Of a stretch of DNA of 10,464 nucleotides, positions 7,092 through 10,464 are shown one piece after another; position 1 is the stretch's first letter; every line of letters begins with the position of its first letter. Below the pieces are notes generated by a model, which had not been told where the DNA came from, made no database searches, and worked only from the letters and a program-made list of their open reading frames with translations. The DNA comes from Pseudomonadota bacterium. GTDB lineage: Bacteria > Pseudomonadota > Alphaproteobacteria > Rhizobiales > Xanthobacteraceae. Location of the stretch: positions 1-10,464 of the forward strand of contig JAEWHY010000403.1 of the NCBI GenBank assembly GCA_023387555.1, written 5' to 3'. Both the position numbers and the translations under genes were made by a program.

Positions 7092-8338
7092 GCGGGCTGC
7101 GGCCGCATCTCGGCAGCGCCGCGTGGCTGACCGGCGGACCGGTGCCGGTCATTCTTCAGATGCTCGACCGCGACGGCGAAGAAGCGCGCGTTGTTGGCGG
7201 CGCAGTGCGCAACGAGCTGATCGGCCAGCCGGTGCATGAGGTCGATGTCGCCACGACGGCGTTGCCCGATGAAGTCTTGCGCCGTGCCAAGGCAGCGCAT
7301 CTGCGCGCCGTGCCGACGGGGATCGAGCACGGCACCGTCACACTGCTGTCGGATGGCTTTCCGGTCGAGGTCACGACGCTGCGCGAGGATGTCGAAACCT
7401 ACGGCCGCAAGGCCAAGGTGGAATTCGGCCGCGACTGGCGTCGCGATGCCGAGCGGCGTGACTTCACCATCAATGCGCTGTCGGTGTCGCGCGACGGCGT
7501 GGTGCACGATTATGTCGGCGGACTTGCCGATCTCGATGCACGCCGCGTGCGCTTCATCGGCGATGCATCAGAGCGCATCGCAGAAGATTATCTGCGCATC
7601 CTGCGCTTCTTCCGGTTTTACGCGGCTTACGGCGAGGGTGCGCCCGATGCGGCGGCGCTCCACGCCTGCATCGTTGCCCGCGACGGCCTGAACACGCTGT
7701 CGCGCGAGCGCGTGCGCATGGAATTGCTAAGGCTCCTCCTAGCGCGGCGCGCCGCCGATGCCATCGGGATCATGGCCGACGCCGGGCTGATGGGCATGAT
7801 CCTCGGCGGCGTGCCCTATCTCCCCTCGTTCGCGAAGATGATCGCGATCGAGACCGCGATGGCCGAGACGCCGGATGCGATTCGCAGGCTGGGAGCGCTC
7901 TCGGCATCCATCGCGGAAGATGCGGAGCGGCTGTTCGAGCGTTTGCGGCTGTCGAATGCGGAGCGGGACCGGTTGCGGAGCATGGCGGAGGGTTGGCGCT
8001 CCTTCGGCACGGCTCTGACGGGGCAGGCTGCGCGCGTGCTCCTCTATCGGGCGGGTCCGGCCGGTTTCACGGATCGCGTGCTGCTCGGCTGGAGCCGTTC
8101 GCAGGACAGTGCGGATGATCCGCGCTGGCGCGCACTCGGGGCGCTGCCCGAGAACTGGCAGCCGCCGTCCTGTCCGATCGTTGCCGCCGATCTGATGGCG
8201 CGTGGCGTTCCGCAGGGGCCGGAACTCGGCGCGGCATTGCGCGCCGCCGAGTCGGCCTGGATGGACGCGGACTTCACCGCCGATGCGCAGGTTCTTGCCG
8301 CGATCGCCGACCGCGCCGCGGCCGAGCATCGGGCTTAA
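7088..8338 (+). CDS. CCA tRNA nucleotidyltransferase (class II)
   Basis: A 416-residue enzyme that adds or repairs the 3' CCA end of tRNAs using CTP and ATP. The class II head domain is clear: VVGGAVRN at 35-42, the catalytic region GQPVHEVDVAT at 46-56, GIEHGTVTLL at 78-87, the nucleotide-selecting ERRDFTINALS at 122-132, DYVGGLADLDARRVRFIGD at 141-159, AEDYLRILRFFRFYA at 165-179 and RERVRMELLRLL at 206-217. The C-terminal half matches the alphaproteobacterial form and lacks a visible HD phosphohydrolase domain. One oddity: the metal-binding pair normally written DxD reads E51-V-D53 here. The start overlaps the DUF6111 stop (ATGA). Last gene of the operon; the TAA stop is followed 18 nt later by a terminator stem. 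The gene symbol cca would normally apply. Confidence 0.95.
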   Translation: MSGLRPHLGSAAWLTGGPVPVILQMLDRDGEEARVVGGAVRNELIGQPVHEVDVATTALPDEVLRRAKAAHLRAVPTGIEHGTVTLLSDGFPVEVTTLREDVETYGRKAKVEFGRDWRRDAERRDFTINALSVSRDGVVHDYVGGLADLDARRVRFIGDASERIAEDYLRILRFFRFYAAYGEGAPDAAALHACIVARDGLNTLSRERVRMELLRLLLARRAADAIGIMADAGLMGMILGGVPYLPSFAKMIAIETAMAETPDAIRRLGALSASIAEDAERLFERLRLSNAERDRLRSMAEGWRSFGTALTGQAARVLLYRAGPAGFTDRVLLGWSRSQDSADDPRWRALGALPENWQPPSCPIVAADLMARGVPQGPELGAALRAAESAWMDADFTADAQVLAAIADRAAAEHRA

Positions 8339-8353
8339 TCGTCAGCCGATACG

Positions 8354-8383
8354 AAAAAAGCCCCGGCTTTCGCCGGGGCTTTC
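8354..8383. terminator. Bidirectional rho-independent terminator
   Basis: An 11-bp perfect stem AAAGCCCCGGC (8357-8367) pairs with GCCGGGGCTTT (8372-8382) around a TTTC loop. Read on the minus strand, the hairpin is followed by a run of T (from the A tract 8354-8359). On the plus strand the right arm ends in TTTC, a shorter U tract. It lies between the convergent CCA-transferase and porin genes, where a shared terminator is expected, and should be stronger for the porin transcript. Confidence 0.9.
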
Positions 8384-8406
8384 AAGTTCGGGAGAGCTCG
8401 GACCGA

Positions 8407-9144
8407 TCAATAGCGGGCGACGACCGGAGCCTTGCTGTAGCCGAAACGGTAGTTCAGGCCGACCTTCACGGTGTGAGCGGTCACGTCGGCATCGAATCCG
8501 CCAGCGACCGGGCCACCGAAATAATCCTTATTGCCGAGGTCGAGATACAGGTACTCAACCTTGGCCGACCAGTTGTCGAGCAGCGCCCACTCGACACCAC
8601 CGCCGATGGTCCAGCCGACGTGGGTGTTGGACTGGCTGGTGCCAGCCAGGAACGGTCCGGCCGCGACGCTTGCGCCGATCTCGTTGGTGCCCCAGGCGAG
8701 ACCGCCGGTGACGTAGGCCATCGCGCGATCCCAGGCAGCATAGCCGAGACGCAGACGCGCGGTGCCGAAGTAGTTCAGCTCGCTGAAGGCATTCGCCACA
8801 ATGCCGCCGCCGGCGACCGTGACGTCGTCCTTCATGTTGGCCCACTGCGAGTCAACCTCGACACCCCAGACCCACTGCGAGCCGGGAGCCTGCCAGTTCC
8901 AGCCGATCTGGCCACCGCCAAAGAAGCCGTCCTGGTTCCAGGTCATGCCACCCAGATTGTCGACATCGCCCTTACCCCAGCCGTAGCCGACGTTGCCGCC
9001 GATGTAGAAGCCGCTCCAGTTGTAGGCCATCACCACCGGCGCAGCCTTGTAGACCGGACGGGCGATGTCCGCAGCCGAAGCCGATTGAACCGCGCCGAGC
9101 GCGATACCAGCAGCCGCGACGGCAGCGATTGTAACGTTACGCAT
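8407..9144 (-). CDS. Outer-membrane beta-barrel protein (Omp31/Omp25-like small porin)
   Basis: A 245-residue secreted protein. Residues 1-24 form a classic signal peptide (MRNVTIAAVAAAGIALG... with cleavage after SASA, before ADIARPVY). The mature protein opens with YNWSGFYIGGNVGYGWG at about 41-57, the hallmark of rhizobial small outer-membrane beta-barrels. Alternating amphipathic strands follow, such as GFFGGGQIGWNW, WVWGVEVDSQWA, TARLRLGYAAWDRAMAYVTG, GWTIGGGVEWALLDNWSAK and VEYLYLDLG, ending in HTVKVGLNYRF plus the short tail GYSKAPVVARY often seen in this group. Proteins of this family are abundant structural porins or adhesin-like surface proteins. ATG at 9144 is preferred because it starts the signal peptide directly and has GGGGGAG just before it. 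ATG at 9156 (four residues longer) is possible, but its AAAGGA is only 1 nt away. Monocistronic, ending at the bidirectional terminator. Confidence 0.92.
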   Translation of the reverse strand: MRNVTIAAVAAAGIALGAVQSASAADIARPVYKAAPVVMAYNWSGFYIGGNVGYGWGKGDVDNLGGMTWNQDGFFGGGQIGWNWQAPGSQWVWGVEVDSQWANMKDDVTVAGGGIVANAFSELNYFGTARLRLGYAAWDRAMAYVTGGLAWGTNEIGASVAAGPFLAGTSQSNTHVGWTIGGGVEWALLDNWSAKVEYLYLDLGNKDYFGGPVAGGFDADVTAHTVKVGLNYRFGYSKAPVVARY

Positions 9145-9183
9145 GAGCTCCCCCATGTCCTTTCAATTTCAAAATGAAGACGT

Positions 9184-9208
9184 ACGAGTTGTTCGTCCCG
9201 AAACTCGT
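9184..9208. repeat. Inverted repeat in the porin 5' leader region
   Basis: ACGAGTT (9184-9190) and AACTCGT (9202-9208) are exact reverse complements separated by 11 nt. The heptamer GTACGAG also occurs as a direct repeat at 9182-9188 and 9209-9215, so the unit is flanked by identical words. It lies 40-64 nt upstream of the porin start codon, probably in its leader RNA or near its promoter. Confidence 0.5.
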
Positions 9209-9223
9209 GTACGAGGCAAATAC

Positions 9224-9247
9224 GGCAGAAGTGTCTAAATTTCTGCC
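9224..9247. repeat. Inverted repeat GGCAGAA-N10-TTCTGCC
   Basis: A perfect 7-bp dyad with a 10-nt AT-rich centre (gtgtctaaat), 80-103 nt upstream of the porin start. It could be a regulator-binding site (arms spaced about 1.6 helical turns centre to centre) or a weak hairpin in the leader. No -35/-10 pair fits convincingly around it. Confidence 0.5.
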
Positions 9248-9280
9248 ACAATCCGGTTGCGGCGCGTGATCGCCGGTATG

Positions 9281-9298
9281 TGTGACAACGATGTCACA
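9281..9298. promoter_or_regulatory. Operator-like dyad TGTGACA-N4-TGTCACA
   Basis: A perfect 7-bp inverted repeat with spacer ACGA, 18 bp in all, about 137 nt upstream of the porin start. The outer TGTGA/TCACA halves resemble CRP-class sites, but the spacing is 8 rather than 6, so a CRP/FNR-type regulator is not a good match. It lies inside a larger imperfect dyad: TGATC-GCC-GGTATG at 9267-9280 and CATACCGATCA at 9316-9326. It is probably a transcription-factor site for the porin gene; the regulator is unknown. Confidence 0.45.
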
Positions 9299-9494
9299 AG
9301 TAACGAATGTATAACCATACCGATCATGTTGTGGGGCTTGCGCGCGATGCTCAGGTGTCCGCGAAACGGACCATCGCAGTGCATGAAAAGCGTTGAAAAT
9401 ACGCGCCTTTTAAATCGAACTGGATTCATCAGGACGGGGTGGCTGTTGTTCGAACGTGCAGCGGCGCCGCGTTCTGTTTTCCGGTTTCTGACGT

Positions 9495-9522
9495 TCTCAA
9501 CGGCCGCATAAGGCTGTTGAGA
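9495..9522. repeat. Strong hairpin without U tract
   Basis: TCTCAACGGCC (9495-9505) pairs with GGCTGTTGAGA (9512-9522) through 11 positions, ten Watson-Crick and one G·U, around a GCATAA loop. No run of T or A flanks it on either strand, so it is not a typical terminator. It could belong to a small RNA, be a protein-binding dyad, or be a remnant repeat. Confidence 0.5.
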
Positions 9523-9766
9523 GTATGAGGCAGCCCGGATGGAACTCTGATCGTGGCTAATAGAGCGTTTAATTCACGGAGCGCCTGACGCTTCAATTCA
9601 GCAGGCCGCGGCAATGTCCGAGTCGGACGATCGTGTTTCTCGAGTCCGCTTCCGGCCGGCACCGAATACCCTGCGCTCGGAGGCCATCCAAAAGGCTGGC
9701 GCGATGATGCAAGGGAAGTAGTGATCCGACATCCGGCGAAATGGTTGCCAGCCGCGCTGGAGGGTC

Positions 9767-9812
9767 ATGGCGTCCGGGATGCGTCGATGATGGCGTCCCG
9801 GATGCTTCGATG
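9767..9812. repeat. Tandem 23-bp direct duplication
   Basis: Two adjacent 23-bp units, 9767-9789 and 9790-9812, both begin ATGGCGTCC and end TCGATG. They differ at only two positions (10 and 17 of the unit), so 21 of 23 bases are identical. No third copy flanks them. Because 23 is not a multiple of 3 and no real gene covers the site, this looks like a local slippage duplication in non-coding DNA, or a pair of binding sites about two helical turns apart. Confidence 0.8.
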
Positions 9813-9924
9813 ACTGTCGCGCCAGGCGTGATTGCCGCGAGGGCAGGACGTTGTTCTGGACGGAGGCGCCGAGCCGCATGAAATCGGCTACAGCACCCGT
9901 CTTCGCGAACAAGGATATTGTTAT

Positions 9925-9942
9925 TTGAGCGGGCCCGCTCAA
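9925..9942. promoter_or_regulatory. Perfect 18-bp palindrome, candidate operator of the Bug-type gene
   Basis: TTGAGCGGGCCCGCTCAA is fully self-complementary with no spacer. It ends 57 bp before the ATG of the tricarboxylate-binding-protein gene and directly follows an AT-rich ggatattgttatt stretch that could hold a -10 element. That placement, over or next to a likely transcription start, is typical of a repressor operator. There is no U tract on either strand, which argues against a terminator. Confidence 0.5.
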
Positions 9943-9999
9943 TGCGGCCGAAGCGCGTGATAAATCGCGGTCATCGACATTTTCAATCGGGCCGTTTTC

Positions 10000-10464
10000 A
10001 TGAAACGTTTTGTTACTGCCGCACTGGCAGCCACACTTGCGATCGGAGCGACGCTCAGCTTTGCGCAAACCAATGATACCGATTACCCGCAGCGCCCGGT
10101 GCGCATCGTGGTGGGCGGTTCGGCCGGCGGTGGGCTGGATATTCTCAGCCGCTTGCTGGAGGAGCCGCTGAAGACGTCTTTTGGCACGGTGGTGACAGAG
10201 AACCGGCCGGGCGCAGGCGGGAACATCGCGTTCAATCACGTCGCCAAATCCGCGCCCGATGGCTACACATTGTTGCTGACCACTGACGGCGTGACCGCGG
10301 CACCAAGCCTTCGCCCCAAGGACAGCGTCGATCCGTTGAACGATCTCAAACCGGTCGTCCAGCTTGCGGAGACGACCGATGCGTTGCTCGTCAGGCCGGA
10401 TTCCGAAGTCAGGACGCTCCAGGACTTCATTCGCTACGCGAAGAAGCGCGCAGCCGAAGGAAAG
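10000..10464 (+). CDS. Bug/TctC-family tripartite tricarboxylate transporter substrate-binding protein (partial, C-terminus outside window)
   Basis: The first 155 codons are present and the frame is open at the right edge; full-length members are about 320 residues. A signal peptide (MKRFVTAALAATLAIGATLSFA, cleaved near residue 22) shows a periplasmic protein. The Bug family pattern follows: DYPQRPVRIVVGGSAGGGLD at 28-47, with the ligand-loop aspartate D47, then SRLLEEPL, and ENRPGAGGNIAF at 67-78 leading to PDGYTLLLTTDG at 86-97. Such proteins bind small carboxylates or other organic acids, often for a TctAB membrane transporter, though many are orphans. No TctA/TctB gene is visible here. 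ATG 10000 is the only ATG start after an in-frame TAA at 9961. No good ribosome-binding site precedes it, which is unusual. The ligand cannot be told from sequence. Confidence 0.93.
   Translation, partial: MKRFVTAALAATLAIGATLSFAQTNDTDYPQRPVRIVVGGSAGGGLDILSRLLEEPLKTSFGTVVTENRPGAGGNIAFNHVAKSAPDGYTLLLTTDGVTAAPSLRPKDSVDPLNDLKPVVQLAETTDALLVRPDSEVRTLQDFIRYAKKRAAEGK

Larger units (their letters stand above)
9145..9999. other. 855-bp intergenic region without a convincing gene
   Basis: No open frame here looks like a real protein. The longest frames are low-complexity Arg/Ser/Pro-rich or use poor starts without a ribosome-binding site. Base composition from about 9160 to 9600 is more AT-rich than the flanking genes. 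The region must contain the porin promoter and 5' leader (minus strand) and the promoter of the Bug-type gene (plus strand). It carries several dyads, a tandem 23-bp duplication and a palindrome, each listed separately. A decayed gene or a small RNA could hide at 9530-9900, but nothing recognisable was found. Confidence 0.6.

Noticed and set aside
9281..9298. CRP/FNR site
   Set aside because: Half-sites resemble TGTGA/TCACA, but the spacer is 8 instead of 6, so only an unspecified operator-like dyad is reported.
9440..9475. tRNA-like T-arm word (gttcgaac)
   Set aside because: The flanking bases do not form a 5-bp T stem, and no acceptor or anticodon arms fit upstream.
9257..9511. 84-residue plus-strand frame in the intergenic region
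   Set aside because: It starts at TTG without a ribosome-binding site, crosses the dyads and has no domain signature.
9429..9662. 77-residue minus-strand frame in the intergenic region
   Set aside because: No ribosome-binding site or known motif, and it spans the 9495-9522 hairpin. A real small protein cannot be excluded but is not supported.
9598..10239. 213-residue minus-strand frame across the intergenic region and the start of the Bug-type gene
   Set aside because: It overlaps a clear signal peptide and Bug domain in antisense, and its composition is not protein-like. The part at 9598-9930 could be a decayed gene, but nothing recognisable remains.

Overview
The window looks like a chromosomal segment of a high-GC alphaproteobacterium, most likely Hyphomicrobiales (Bradyrhizobium/Rhodopseudomonas/Afipia/Pseudolabrys-like). 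The reasons are the strongly GC-biased third codon positions, the DUF1285–CoA-type Nudix–DUF6111–CCA-transferase gene order, an Omp31/Omp25-like small porin ending in APVVARY, and a Bug-type tricarboxylate-binding protein. The genus is inferred, not shown.

Left part (1–5341, minus strand): one tight operon read right to left. It encodes a MoxR-type AAA+ ATPase, a DUF58 protein with an intact MIDAS-like motif, a 954-residue membrane protein with a BatA-like N-terminus and a DUF4159 C-terminus, and a membrane-anchored VWA-like protein cut by the left edge. The last two junctions are ATGA stop/start overlaps and the first is a 3-nt gap. Such MoxR/VWA clusters are widespread and are thought to act as envelope-associated chaperone or assembly machines, but the substrate of this version is unknown.

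Middle (5342–8338, plus strand): a 213-bp divergent intergenic region, then a second operon of DUF1285 protein, CoA pyrophosphatase (Nudix), DUF6111 small membrane protein and CCA tRNA nucleotidyltransferase. All three internal junctions are 4-bp ATGA overlaps, which implies translational coupling. The operon ends at a bidirectional hairpin terminator shared with the convergent porin gene.

Right part (8407–10464): an outer-membrane beta-barrel gene on the minus strand, then about 855 bp with no convincing gene but several dyad symmetries and a 23-bp tandem duplication. It ends with the start of a plus-strand Bug/TctC-family periplasmic binding protein cut by the right edge. A perfect 18-bp palindrome lies 57 bp before that start codon.

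I see no mobile element, CRISPR array, rRNA or tRNA gene. Most of the window is ordinary core genome. The points most worth a second look are the uncharacterised MoxR cluster, the Glu-for-Asp change at the expected catalytic site of the CCA enzyme, and the unexplained symmetric sequences in 9145–9999.
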